Shown: one piece after another, positions 1-7,961 of the stretch
Layout: each line of letters begins with the position of its first letter
Position numbering within the stretch: the stretch's first letter is position 1
Assembly (NCBI GenBank): GCA_028751055.1
Contig: JAQZDD010000004.1
Location: forward strand, 1 to 19,308
Origin: Euryarchaeota archaeon Ods04
GTDB taxonomy: Archaea; Halobacteriota; Halobacteria; Halobacteriales; Halorutilaceae
Direction of reading: 5' to 3'
Length of the DNA stretch: 19,308 nt
Made by a program: the position numbers and the translations under genes
The notes under the pieces: model-generated
Told to the model about the DNA's origin: nothing
Database searches by the model: none
The model's input: the letters and a program-made list of their open reading frames with translations, nothing else

Positions 1-1238
1 CCGTACTCGGTGTCGTTTGCTATCTCGATAGCCTCGTCGTCGTCCGAGAACGGTATGATGGGCGCGACCGGACCGAAGTGTTCGTTGCACGACGCCGACA
101 TATCGTTCGTGGCGTCCGACAGGACGGTCGGTTCGAGGAAGAGACCGTCAGCCTCACCGCCCGTTTCGAGTGTCGCACCTGCGTCGACGCTTTCCTCTAT
201 GAACCTGAGAATCTGGTCTCTCTGCGACTCGTTGATGAGTGGACCGATGATGTTCTGCGACTCCTGCGGGTCGCCGACGCCTAACTCCTCTGTGCGCTCG
301 ACGAACTGTTCGACGTAGTCGTCGTAGATGTCTTCGTGGACGATATGTCGGTTTATCGAGATGCAGACCTGTCCTTGGTGCAGGAACGTGCCGAACAGAC
401 CTGCTGTGACAGCCTCGTCAACGTCCACATCGTCGGTGACGACGTACGGCGAGTTGCCACCGAGTTCCAAGGCGACCTCGGCGACGTTGTCGCCCGCGAG
501 GCGTCCGACACGTTTGCCTACGCCCGTCGAACCCGTGAAGTTGACCGACTGGGCGCGCGGGTCGCTCACGACGGCGTCGCCTATCTCGGAGCCGCGTCCC
601 GTGACGACGTTTAGGAGTCCTTCGGGAACGCCCGCCTCCTCGAAGACGCGCGCTATCGCAAGACCGCCCGTGATGGGCGTCTCCGTAGCCGGCTTGAGGA
701 CGACGCTGTTACCCATGACGAGAGCGGGCGCGATTGCGCGCATCGCCATGTACAACGGGAAGTTCCACGGCGTCACCGTCGAGATTACGCCGACGGGTTC
801 GCGGACGACGCGGTTCGACTTGCCGTCGAAGCCCGACTCGTGCTCGCTTTCGATGTCGTCGAAATCCGCCATCCATGCCATGATTTCGCGCGCGTAGTTG
901 AACTCGCCCATCTGTTTCGCCATCGAACTCCCCGACTCGGCAGCGAGAAGCTGCTGTATCTCGCCCATACGGCTCATCAACTGACTCTGCGCGTCGCTGA
1001 GTATCTCCTGCCTCTCCTCGTGCGGGCGCGCGCCCCATTCTTCCTGAGCCTCCTCCGCGGCGTCGAAGGCGTCCTCCACGTCGTCTTCGCTACACGCCGG
1101 AACCTGTGCGATGACCTCCTGTGTCGACGGGTTCTGAACGTCGATGCTGCCGGAGCCTTCGGGTTTGTACCACTCTCCGCCTACGTATATCTGGTTCCAG
1201 TTCGCTTCTATCGAAAACGGTTCTTCTTGTACTGCCAT
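1..1238 (-). CDS. NAD(P)-dependent aldehyde dehydrogenase, C-terminus cut by window edge
   Basis: This is an ALDH-superfamily enzyme that oxidises an aldehyde to the carboxylate with NAD(P). About 412 codons are present; relatives usually have about 480-510, so the last 70-100 residues lie outside the window. Visible landmarks are the TPWNFP motif with the oxyanion-hole Asn at about residue 159, the VVLKPA cofactor motif at about 179, FTGSTGVG at about 234, ELGG with the general-base Glu at about 258, and the catalytic Cys at about 292 in GQVCISINR. The WNFPLYMAMR and CISINR wording resembles the benzaldehyde/vanillin/phenylacetaldehyde branch, but the substrate cannot be fixed from sequence. 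The ATG at 1238 fits a TATA-like element about 28 bases upstream, which implies a leaderless mRNA. It is divergent from fen and shows no link to the urea genes. Confidence 0.93.
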   Translation of the reverse strand, partial: MAVQEEPFSIEANWNQIYVGGEWYKPEGSGSIDVQNPSTQEVIAQVPACSEDDVEDAFDAAEEAQEEWGARPHEERQEILSDAQSQLMSRMGEIQQLLAAESGSSMAKQMGEFNYAREIMAWMADFDDIESEHESGFDGKSNRVVREPVGVISTVTPWNFPLYMAMRAIAPALVMGNSVVLKPATETPITGGLAIARVFEEAGVPEGLLNVVTGRGSEIGDAVVSDPRAQSVNFTGSTGVGKRVGRLAGDNVAEVALELGGNSPYVVTDDVDVDEAVTAGLFGTFLHQGQVCISINRHIVHEDIYDDYVEQFVERTEELGVGDPQESQNIIGPLINESQRDQILRFIEESVDAGATLETGGEADGLFLEPTVLSDATNDMSASCNEHFGPVAPIIPFSDDDEAIEIANDTEY

Positions 1239-1261
1239 ATGCTAGTGTATGACAGGCAGGG

Positions 1262-1270
1262 CTAATATAC
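1262..1270 (-). promoter_or_regulatory. TATA-like box of the aldehyde dehydrogenase gene
   Basis: On the minus strand this reads GTATATTAG. Its centre is about 28 bases before the ATG at 1238, which is the spacing expected for an archaeal TATA box driving a leaderless transcript. This is inferred from sequence and spacing only. Confidence 0.5.
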
Positions 1271-1293
1271 CTTCTGCCGAGCGTCAGTATGCA

Positions 1294-1352
1294 GCTAACG
1301 ACAGTTTCTGGAGGAACCTCGTGCTACCACACGGTTCGTGCTAACGACAGTT
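1294..1352. repeat. 13-bp direct repeat in the divergent ALDH/fen promoter region
   Basis: GCTAACGACAGTT occurs at 1294-1306 and again at 1340-1352, 46 bp apart. The second copy sits about 29-41 bases before the fen ATG, where a TATA box would be for a leaderless gene. A related TTAACGACA occurs in the infB promoter region near 17605. It may therefore be partly a core promoter element and partly a regulator site. Confidence 0.4.
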
Positions 1353-1380
1353 CTTTTGGTGCGCGACGCGTTTCGCAGCC

Positions 1381-2367
1381 ATGGGTGTAGACTTAGGCGA
1401 TATCGTCGTCGCTCACGAGACGCCGCTCGACGAGATAGGCGGACGTGTCGGCGTCGACGCGTACAACGCTATCTACGGCTTCTTGGCGAACATACGCCAG
1501 CGCGACGGTACGCCGCTCAAGGACTCGAAAGGACGCGTCACGTCGCATCTCAGCGGTCTTCTTTACCGAACGGCGAACCTGTACGAGGCGGGAATCAAGC
1601 CGTGCTACGTCTTCGACGGTGAACCCCCCGACCTAAAGACCAAGACTGTCGAAGAGCGCAGGGAACGCAGAGACGAAGCTGAGGAGGCGTACGAGGAGGC
1701 GGCGAGACGTGGCGACGAGGCGGCGATGCTCAAACACGCACAGCAGGCGACGCGTCTCGAACCGCCGCAGGTCGAGACGAGCGTCGCACTCTTAGACGCG
1801 CTCAACGTTCCGTGGGTGGAGGCACCGTCCGAAGGAGAGGCGCAGGCGGTCCGTATGTGCGAGGACGGCGCGCTCGACTCGGTGGGGTCGCAGGACTACG
1901 ACGCTCTCCTGTTCGGCGCGCCGGTTCTCGTCCGTAACCTCACGATACGAGGCAGGGGTGGACGCGAACTCACGCCCGAGCGCGTCGTTTTGGAAGAGAC
2001 GCTCGAACATCTCGGACTCACACGCGAGGAACTCGTTGAACTGGCTGTCTTGGTCGGCACCGACTACAACGAAGGCATACACGGATACGGTCCCAAGACC
2101 GCGCTCGAAACCGTGTGCGCCGGCGAGTTCGACGAGACGGTTGAGGAGCACGCCGACGAGTTCGAGGTCGACGTTCAGGAGGTGAAGAAGCTGTTTCTGG
2201 AACCCGAGACGACCGACGACTACGCCGTCGAATGGGAGACACCCGACTCCGACGCCGTCACCGCGCTACTCTGCGACGAACACGACTTCTCACGCGACCG
2301 CGTCGCCGACGCCGTCGAACGTATCGAGAACGCGACGACGCAGAGTTCGCTCGACAGGTGGTCTTAG
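1381..2367 (+). CDS. fen: Flap endonuclease 1 (FEN-1/XPG family)
   Basis: This is the structure-specific 5' nuclease that removes RNA-primed flaps in Okazaki-fragment maturation and long-patch base excision repair. At 328 aa it has normal archaeal length. The N-terminal XPG domain shows DAYNAIY with Asp26 and FDGEPP with Asp79. The internal XPG domain shows EGEAQA (Glu151, Glu153), QDYDALLFG (Asp172, Asp174) and GTDYNEGI with Asp228, followed by the helix-hairpin-helix segment GYGPKTAL. These are the two-metal ligands of the family. The extreme C-terminus, QSSLDRWS, is a PCNA-interacting peptide. The helical-arch region (about 85-125) is highly charged, as usual. No Shine-Dalgarno sequence precedes the ATG, so translation is probably leaderless. 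It is a housekeeping gene flanking the urea island. Confidence 0.97.
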   Translation: MGVDLGDIVVAHETPLDEIGGRVGVDAYNAIYGFLANIRQRDGTPLKDSKGRVTSHLSGLLYRTANLYEAGIKPCYVFDGEPPDLKTKTVEERRERRDEAEEAYEEAARRGDEAAMLKHAQQATRLEPPQVETSVALLDALNVPWVEAPSEGEAQAVRMCEDGALDSVGSQDYDALLFGAPVLVRNLTIRGRGGRELTPERVVLEETLEHLGLTREELVELAVLVGTDYNEGIHGYGPKTALETVCAGEFDETVEEHADEFEVDVQEVKKLFLEPETTDDYAVEWETPDSDAVTALLCDEHDFSRDRVADAVERIENATTQSSLDRWS

Positions 2368-2376
2368 CGCGGCGTG

Positions 2377-2391
2377 TAATTACTGTAATTA
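2377..2391. promoter_or_regulatory. Palindromic operator, site 1 (upstream of ureH-ureB1C1)
   Basis: TAATTACTGTAATTA is a perfect 7-1-7 inverted repeat. It lies in the 80-bp gap after fen, centred about 31 bp upstream of the TATA-like box and 64 bp upstream of the ureH ATG. The same palindrome recurs before ureB2 and in the ureF-urtA gap and nowhere else that I noticed. Its place upstream of the BRE/TATA element would suit an activator better than a simple blocking repressor; that is inference. Confidence 0.7.
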
Positions 2392-2410
2392 TCCAGAAAA
2401 GAAGCGCAAG

Positions 2411-2420
2411 CCTTAAAATT
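2411..2420 (+). promoter_or_regulatory. TATA-like box of the nickel transporter/ureB1C1 unit
   Basis: CCTTAAAATT, preceded by the purine-rich GAAAAGAAGCGCAAG, looks like a BRE/TATA pair. It lies 28-37 bases before the ATG at 2448, which predicts a leaderless or very short leader. The CTTAA core begins 28 bp from the centre of the upstream palindrome; at ureB2 the matching distance is 30 bp. Confidence 0.55.
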
Positions 2421-2447
2421 GACGTACCTATCTTTCCGTTTGGTTGA

Positions 2448-3590
2448 ATGTCTGTAACAGCTACCCTATACGCTGCCGCGGCTGCAGGTGCGGCGATAGG
2501 TCTCCGACACTCTTTCGAACCCGACCACTTCGCAGCCATAGCGACACTCGTCGACGACGACCGTGCCGAGACGCGCAAGGCGGGATACGTCGGCGCATGG
2601 TGGGGTGCGGGACACTCCGCTCCTATCGTCCTAGGCGCGCTACTCCTCGTCGCTCTTGGCGTGCGTATACCGCAGACGACGGAGGTTTTCTTTGAGGTTA
2701 TAGCGGGCTTGATACTCGTCGCGCTCGGCGTACGGACGCTTCTCGATATCGGAGGGTACGTGAGGCATTCTCATTCACACGGCTCACAGTCACATTCGCA
2801 CGCACACGACGATGGGGAGCACGACCACAGCCACGACGGCGAAGGGCACGGACATCTCAAGATAGGCTCGTTGCTCCTTGGCGGCAAGCACTCCCACTAC
2901 AAGGAGGAGTCGTTCGTTGTCGGCGTCTTGCACGGATTCGCAGGAACCGGGATACTCGTCGTTCTCGTGACCGCCGCCGCGCCCACGGCACAGGTCGCTC
3001 TCGGCTTCGTCGGCGCGTTCGCCGCTGTCACCGTCGTCTCGATGGCTGTCATCGCGGTCGTATGGGGACGCCTCATCTCGTTCGAGAAGGCGGGAGAACG
3101 TCTACGTCTCTTCGGCGGCGTTCTTGCCGTCGGCGTCGGTCTGCTCCTCGTTGCGACGGGCGCGGGTCTCGCCGACGTGCAGACACACACGCACGGCGAC
3201 GTAGCCATCGTGGACCACGAACTCGACGTTGCTGAGTTCGAGGCACTGAACGACGAGGGAGAAGTCGTAGCGGACGCGCACGCAGGGCACTGGCACGGCT
3301 CCCTACCCGACATCGAGAGAGACGGCTACGTCGCGGTCGGCGCGCGTGTCGAGGTCTCCGACGGCGGGACGTTTGTCGTGGGCAAAGAGGCGGGTGAAGG
3401 CGGCGCGTACAGGCTCGAAGGCTCCGTCTTCGAGGACGCGCCCGAACTCGTCGAGACTGAGAGCCACGGCGACCAAGTGCGTCTCCACGGCGAGGAGGAG
3501 GGACTGACAGAGGTCTTCTTCGAGGTCACAGACACGGAGGGCGACGTTGTCTACGAGTCGCCGCCGGTCACGGTTCAGGTAACAGAATGA
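2448..3590 (+). CDS. ureH: UreH/NicO-type nickel transporter with His-rich loop and C-terminal soluble domain
   Basis: This is a probable membrane nickel (or cobalt) permease supplying urease. The first transmembrane segment carries [10 protein letters not shown] (His21, Asp26, His27), the metal-binding signature of the NiCoT/UreH/NicO group. A second conserved-looking spot is [10 protein letters not shown] with His162. About six hydrophobic segments lie near residues 5-20, 46-71, 78-100, 153-178, 183-207 and 220-242. Residues 107-149 form a His-rich loop of repeated HSH/HDH units. Residues about 245-380 are an extra soluble domain with [27 protein letters not shown] and an SPPVTVQV end. Ordinary UreH proteins of about 200-250 aa lack such a domain. 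The gene starts the urea island, 31 nt before ureB1 and probably cotranscribed with it. Nickel as substrate is inferred from context. Confidence 0.82.
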   Translation: MSVTATLYAAAAAGAAIGLRHSFEPDHFAAIATLVDDDRAETRKAGYVGAWWGAGHSAPIVLGALLLVALGVRIPQTTEVFFEVIAGLILVALGVRTLLDIGGYVRHSHSHGSQSHSHAHDDGEHDHSHDGEGHGHLKIGSLLLGGKHSHYKEESFVVGVLHGFAGTGILVVLVTAAAPTAQVALGFVGAFAAVTVVSMAVIAVVWGRLISFEKAGERLRLFGGVLAVGVGLLLVATGAGLADVQTHTHGDVAIVDHELDVAEFEALNDEGEVVADAHAGHWHGSLPDIERDGYVAVGARVEVSDGGTFVVGKEAGEGGAYRLEGSVFEDAPELVETESHGDQVRLHGEEEGLTEVFFEVTDTEGDVVYESPPVTVQVTE

Positions 3591-3621
3591 CAATGAAAAC
3601 GAGAAAGAAACGGAGACACGC

Positions 3622-4035
3622 ATGAAACCAGGTGAAACGAGAACAGCAGAAGAGGACGTAACGATAAACCAAGGACGCGGTACGACGACGGTAGAGGTCA
3701 GCAACACGGGCGACCGTCCCGTACAGGTAGGCTCCCACTTCCATTTCTTCGAGGCGAACCGCGCGCTTGCCTTCGACCGCGCTGCGGCGTACGGAACGCG
3801 TCTCGACATTCCTGCGGGCACGGCGGTCCGTTTCGAACCCGGCGACACGAAGCAGGTTACGCTCGTCGAGTACGGCGGCGAGAGACGCGTAGTCGGCTTC
3901 AACGGTCTGGTTGACGGCGACACCGACACGACAGAGGGGCGTGACGAGGCGGTTGAACTCGCACGCGAGAGAGACTTCTCGTTTAGTGACGCCGACGATG
4001 ACACCGACGCCGACGACGAGGAGGTAGACGGATGA
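3622..4035 (+). CDS. ureB: Urease beta subunit, copy 1
   Basis: This is a structural subunit of the nickel enzyme urease, which hydrolyses urea to ammonia and carbamate. At 137 aa it has the beta fold core [34 protein letters not shown] and [17 protein letters not shown], matching canonical UreB. A strongly acidic tail from about residue 113 is typical of salt adaptation. The ATG is 31 nt after the transporter, and the end overlaps the ureC1 start as ATGA, so translation is probably coupled. It is about three quarters identical to UreB2 over the shared core (my hand count, 72 of 97 positions) and differs mostly at the N-terminus and in the acidic tail. Confidence 0.96.
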   Translation: MKPGETRTAEEDVTINQGRGTTTVEVSNTGDRPVQVGSHFHFFEANRALAFDRAAAYGTRLDIPAGTAVRFEPGDTKQVTLVEYGGERRVVGFNGLVDGDTDTTEGRDEAVELARERDFSFSDADDDTDADDEEVDG

Positions 4036-5735
4036 AGGACGTACCCCGCGAGACGTACACCGACCTCTACGGACCCACGACGGGCGACAAACTGAGACTC
4101 GGAGACACGTCTCTTTTCGCCGAGGTGGAACAAGACCTGACAACGTACGGCGACGAGGCGGTCTTCGGCGGCGGCAAGACGCTCCGTGACGGCATGGGGA
4201 TGGCACCCGGCGTGACGAACGACGAGGGTGCGCTCGACTTAGTCGTCACCAATGCTGTCGTCATCGACCCTGTCCACGGTATCGTGAAGGCGGATATCGG
4301 CGTCAAGGACGGTCTCATTGTCGGTGTCGGTAAGGCGGGCAACCCCGACACGATGGACGGCGTGCATCCCGACATGGTCGTCGGCGCGGGCACCGAAGCC
4401 GTCTCCGCACAGGGCATGATAGCGACGCCGGGCGCGATAGACGCACACGTCCATTTCAACAGCCCCGGACTCTACGAGCACGCCCTCGCTTCGGGTGTCA
4501 CCACGATGCTCGGCGGAGGATACGGCGGCGGCGCGACGACCGTAACGCCGGGAAAGACAAACATACGCAACATGCTACAGGCGGCGGAGGAGTACCCCGT
4601 CAACGTCGGATTCCTTGGCAAGGGCAGCAGCAGCGAGCGCGCCTCGCTCGACGAGCAGATACTCGCGGGTGCCTGCGGTCTCAAGCTACACGAGGACTGG
4701 GGTTCGACGCCGCGCGCGATAGACGAGGCTCTGACGGTTGCCGACGACCACGACGTGCAGGTCTGCCTCCACTCCGACACTCTCAACGAGTCGGGCTTCG
4801 TCGAGGACACACGCGCCGCGATAGACGGACGCACCATCCATCTCTACCATATCGAGGGCGCGGGCGGAGGGCACGCACCCGACATACTCGAACTCGTCGG
4901 CGAACCCAACGCTCTCACGTCGTCGACCAACCCGTCGAACCCGTACACGACGAACACGTTCGACGAACACTTAGACATGGTGATGGTCTGTCACCATCTC
5001 GACCCCGAGATACCCGAGGACGTGGCGTTCGCCGAGTCCCGAATAAGGGCGGAGACGATAGCCGCCGAGGATGTCCTGCATGACATGGGTGCGATAGGGA
5101 TGCTCAGCACCGACTCACAGGCGATGGGGCGTATGGCTGAACTTCCTTGTCGTACATGGCAGGTCGCCCATCACATGAAGCAGGAGCGCGGACGCCTCAC
5201 GGACGCCGACAACGACAACGCGCGCGTTGAGCGGTACGTCTCGAAGTACACGCTCGCGCCCGCGGTTGCGTCGGGCATAGACGGCTACGTGGGTTCGCTT
5301 GAGGCAGGAAAGATGGCGGATATCGCGCTCTGGGACCCTGCCTTCTTCGGAATCAAGCCCGAACTCGTACTCAAGGGCGGCTTCCAGGCGTGGAGCCAGA
5401 TGGGCGAGTCGAACGGCTCTCTCATGACGTGCGAACCCATCAAGTCCCGCCCACGCGAGGGTTCGCTCGGCAAGACAAAGAACACGACGAGTCTCGCGTT
5501 CGTGAGCAAGGCTGCGCACGAGGAAGGAGTCGGCGACGAGTACGGACTCGACAAGGAGGTCGTTCCTGTCGAGGGGATACGTTCGCTGTCGTCCGACGAC
5601 CTTCCTCACAACGGCTACGTCCCCGACGAAATAGACGTTGACCCAGAGACGTTCGAGGTCACAGTTGACGGTGAGGAGGCGACATCCGAACCCATGGACG
5701 AGGTTCCGTTGGCGCAGAGGTATCTGCTCGGATAG
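4032..5735 (+). CDS. ureC: Urease alpha (catalytic) subunit, copy 1
   Basis: This is the dinickel catalytic subunit, 567 aa, full length. The Ni ligands and catalytic residues are visible: His139 and His141 (DAHVHF), the carbamylated Lys218 and His220 (GLKLHEDWG), His247 (HSDTLNESG), His273 ([13 protein letters not shown]), flap Cys320-His321 (MVCHHLD), Arg337 (ESRIRAET) and Asp361 (STDSQAMGR). The substrate-side loop reads [14 protein letters not shown]. That is about four residues shorter than bacterial GGGTGPxxGTxATTCTPG but keeps ATT-TPG. Departures from the usual sequence are [11 protein letters not shown] where GEVIxRTWQ is common, [10 protein letters not shown] for the INPA segment, and DDLPHNGY where MVHNS is common. 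A good Shine-Dalgarno sequence (GAGGAGGT, 4018-4025) sits within ureB1. No ureA directly accompanies this copy. Confidence 0.96.
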   Translation: MKDVPRETYTDLYGPTTGDKLRLGDTSLFAEVEQDLTTYGDEAVFGGGKTLRDGMGMAPGVTNDEGALDLVVTNAVVIDPVHGIVKADIGVKDGLIVGVGKAGNPDTMDGVHPDMVVGAGTEAVSAQGMIATPGAIDAHVHFNSPGLYEHALASGVTTMLGGGYGGGATTVTPGKTNIRNMLQAAEEYPVNVGFLGKGSSSERASLDEQILAGACGLKLHEDWGSTPRAIDEALTVADDHDVQVCLHSDTLNESGFVEDTRAAIDGRTIHLYHIEGAGGGHAPDILELVGEPNALTSSTNPSNPYTTNTFDEHLDMVMVCHHLDPEIPEDVAFAESRIRAETIAAEDVLHDMGAIGMLSTDSQAMGRMAELPCRTWQVAHHMKQERGRLTDADNDNARVERYVSKYTLAPAVASGIDGYVGSLEAGKMADIALWDPAFFGIKPELVLKGGFQAWSQMGESNGSLMTCEPIKSRPREGSLGKTKNTTSLAFVSKAAHEEGVGDEYGLDKEVVPVEGIRSLSSDDLPHNGYVPDEIDVDPETFEVTVDGEEATSEPMDEVPLAQRYLLG

Positions 5736-5748
5736 CCGCCGATGCGAA

Positions 5749-5763
5749 TAATTACTGTATATA
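5749..5763. promoter_or_regulatory. Palindromic operator, site 2 (upstream of ureB2C2-AGDEF)
   Basis: TAATTACTGTATATA keeps the left arm and centre of the site-1 palindrome exactly and differs at two bases of the right arm. Site 1 continues with TCCAG and this site with CCAG. It lies in the 90-bp gap between ureC1 and ureB2, so the second urease copy appears to have its own regulated promoter rather than only readthrough. Confidence 0.6.
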
Positions 5764-5783
5764 CCAGCAAGATATACCCAAGT

Positions 5784-5791
5784 TACTTAAC
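5784..5791 (+). promoter_or_regulatory. TATA-like box of the ureB2 promoter
   Basis: The sequence TACTTAAC has its CTTAA core 30 bp after the centre of palindrome site 2. At the ureH promoter the same core is 28 bp after the centre of site 1. Transcription would begin near 5814, leaving a leader of about 12 nt that contains the Shine-Dalgarno AAGGTGA at 5813-5819 just before the ATG at 5826. Confidence 0.45.
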
Positions 5792-5825
5792 AAAAAGTAC
5801 CAATTCAAGCTTAAGGTGAAACAGA

Positions 5826-6215
5826 ATGTCAGATATAACGCCCGGAGAGTACAAAACCGGCGAAGGTACCGTGACGCTCAACGAGGGACGTGAGACGACG
5901 ACGGTCGATGTCAGCAACACGGGCGACCGTCCCGTGCAGGTCGGCTCACATTTCCATTTCTTCGAGGTCAACAAGTCGCTCGCATTCGACCGTGCCGCGG
6001 CTTACGGTATGCGGCTAGACGTTCCGGCGGGCACGTCGGTCCGTTTCGAACCCGGCGACACGAAAGAGGTGGGTCTCGTCGGCATCGGCGGCAAACGCCG
6101 AGTGACGGGACTCAACACGCTGACCGAGGGTTCGGTCGACACAGGAAAGGAGGAGGCGTTGGAGAGGGCGCGCGAACGCGGGTACGCTGACACGGGCGCG
6201 GGAGGCGAAGAGTGA
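5826..6215 (+). CDS. ureB: Urease beta subunit, copy 2
   Basis: This is the second urease beta subunit, 129 aa, with the same core motifs as copy 1: [45 protein letters not shown]. The His-rich SHFHFF segment is unchanged between copies. The start ATG has AAGGTGA at 5813-5819. The stop overlaps the GTG start of ureC2 (GTGA), the same coupled arrangement as copy 1. Its acidic tail is shorter than in copy 1. The conserved pair layout argues that ureB and ureC were duplicated together. Confidence 0.96.
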   Translation: MSDITPGEYKTGEGTVTLNEGRETTTVDVSNTGDRPVQVGSHFHFFEVNKSLAFDRAAAYGMRLDVPAGTSVRFEPGDTKEVGLVGIGGKRRVTGLNTLTEGSVDTGKEEALERARERGYADTGAGGEE

Positions 6216-7918
6216 CCGAACTACCACGCGACGAGTACGCGTCGCTCTACGGACCCACGACGGGCGATAAAGTGAGGCTGGGAGACACGTCGCTCTTCGC
6301 GGAGGTGGAGGAAGACCTGACGACCTATGGGGACGAGGCGGTCTTTGGCGGCGGCAAGACGTTACGAGACGGTCTCGGTCTCAAGCCCGGCGAGACTGCG
6401 GCGGAAGGCGCGCTCGACTGGGTTATCACGAACGTCGTTATCGTCGACCCTGTACTCGGCGTCGTCAAGGCGGATATAGGCATCAAGGACGGTCTTATTG
6501 CTGGTGTAGGAAAGGCGGGCAACCCCGACACGATGGACGGTGTCGACGACGACATGGTCGTCTCGGCGAACACAGAAGTCATCTCTGCCGAAGGCATGAT
6601 AGCGACCGCGGGCGGAATCGATACGCACGTCCATTTCAACAGCGCGCAACTACCAAGACAGGCGATATCGAGCGGCATCACGACGATGACGGGCGGCGGC
6701 GTCGGTCCCTCGACTGTCGGCATCATCACGAGCGGAAAACGCAATCTTGAGATGATGTTCCGCGCAGCCGAAGCCTGGCCCATAAACTTCGGCTTCTACG
6801 GAAAGGGAAGCAGCAGCGAACCCGAAGTAATACGTGAGCAGATAGAGTGGGGCGCGTGCGGTCTCAAGATACACGAGGACTGGGGTGCGATGCCCGGTGT
6901 CATAGACACCTGTCTCGAAGTCGCCGACGATACGGGCGTGCAGGTTGCTATCCACACGGATACGCTCAACGAGACGGGCTTCGTCGAGCACACGAACGAG
7001 GCTATCGACGGAAGGACGCTCCATATGTACCATATCGAAGGAGCGGGTGGCGGGCACGCTCCCGACGTTCTGGAGATGATAGCCGAGAACAACGCCATAC
7101 CGTCGTCGACCAATCCGTCGAACCCGTACACGACGAACACGTTCGACGAACACTTAGACATGGTGATGGTCTGCCACCATCTCAACCCCGAGGTTCCCGA
7201 GGACGTGGCGTTCGCCGAATCCCGGATAAGAGCCGAGACGATAGCCGCCGAGGACGTACTGCACGACATGGGTGCGATATGTATCATGTCTTCCGACTCG
7301 CAGGCGATGGGACGTATCGGTGAGGTCATCTCGCGGACGTGGCAGGTGGCGGACAGGATGAAGGACCAGCGCGGACGCCTCACGGACGCCGACAACGACA
7401 ACGCGCGTGTCGAGCGGTACGTGGCGAAGTACACCATCAACCCCGCGAAGGTTCTCGGAATCGACGGCTACGTCGGTTCGCTTGAGGCAGGAAAGATGGC
7501 GGACATCGCCCTCTGGGAGCCCGCCTTCTTCGGCGTGAAGCCACACACGGTAATGAAGGGCGGATTCCCGGCTTGGAGCCAGATGGGTGAGTCGAACGCC
7601 TCACTCATGACGTGTGAACCCATAGAGGCGCGCCCGCAGTACGGAGCCTTCGGGAGCGCGTCACAGGCGACGAGCCTTCTGTTCGTGAGCCAGCAGGGCT
7701 ACGAGAACGGCGTCGGCGAGAAGTACGGTCTGGAGAGCGAGGTCGTTCCTGTGGAGAGCACACGCAACCTGTCGAAGGACGACATGGTGCACAACTCGTA
7801 CGTCCCCGACGAGATAGACGTCGACCCCGAGACGTTTGAGGTCACTGTCGAGGGAGAGACGGTGTCGTGCGAACCGTCGGACGAGGTATCGTTAGCACAG
7901 AGGTACCTGCTCGGATAA
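6212..7918 (+). CDS. ureC: Urease alpha (catalytic) subunit, copy 2
   Basis: This is a second full-length urease catalytic subunit, 568 aa, starting with GTG (Shine-Dalgarno GGAGGCG at 6201-6207). All landmark residues are present: His139, His141, Lys219, His221, His248, His274, Cys321-His322, Arg338 and Asp362. Several segments are closer to canonical urease than in copy 1: [49 protein letters not shown]. The loop after GGG at 161-163 is different, however. It reads [15 protein letters not shown] where ureases normally have an ATTxTPG stretch, with one residue more than copy 1. In known ureases an Ala in that loop contacts urea through its backbone, so substrate handling could differ. It is followed 43 nt later by ureA. 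Confidence 0.95.
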   Translation: MTELPRDEYASLYGPTTGDKVRLGDTSLFAEVEEDLTTYGDEAVFGGGKTLRDGLGLKPGETAAEGALDWVITNVVIVDPVLGVVKADIGIKDGLIAGVGKAGNPDTMDGVDDDMVVSANTEVISAEGMIATAGGIDTHVHFNSAQLPRQAISSGITTMTGGGVGPSTVGIITSGKRNLEMMFRAAEAWPINFGFYGKGSSSEPEVIREQIEWGACGLKIHEDWGAMPGVIDTCLEVADDTGVQVAIHTDTLNETGFVEHTNEAIDGRTLHMYHIEGAGGGHAPDVLEMIAENNAIPSSTNPSNPYTTNTFDEHLDMVMVCHHLNPEVPEDVAFAESRIRAETIAAEDVLHDMGAICIMSSDSQAMGRIGEVISRTWQVADRMKDQRGRLTDADNDNARVERYVAKYTINPAKVLGIDGYVGSLEAGKMADIALWEPAFFGVKPHTVMKGGFPAWSQMGESNASLMTCEPIEARPQYGAFGSASQATSLLFVSQQGYENGVGEKYGLESEVVPVESTRNLSKDDMVHNSYVPDEIDVDPETFEVTVEGETVSCEPSDEVSLAQRYLLG

Positions 7919-7961
7919 GAGAGAACGACAAGATAAGAGAAGAACACAAGGAGAATAAAAA

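Noticed and set aside
10..1265. Plus-strand frames (102, 189 and 141 codons) at the left edge
   Set aside because: All lie opposite the aldehyde dehydrogenase, whose motifs are unmistakable on the minus strand.
2786..2860. CAC/CAT-rich repeats within the transporter gene
   Set aside because: They encode the His-rich loop and do not form spaced repeats.
3303..4206. Minus-strand open frames of 276 and 212 codons across the ureH/ureB1/ureC1 junctions
   Set aside because: They are low-complexity Ser/Arg/Val-rich shadows opposite well-supported genes.
6325..7546. Several minus-strand frames opposite ureC2 (up to 214 codons)
   Set aside because: Mirror frames of the same kind occur opposite ureC1, as expected from the shared codons of the two copies. 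No independent protein features are seen.
7919..7961. Separate promoter for ureA
   Set aside because: The 43-nt gap has a Shine-Dalgarno sequence but no palindrome and no convincing TATA element, so ureA is probably cotranscribed with ureC2.
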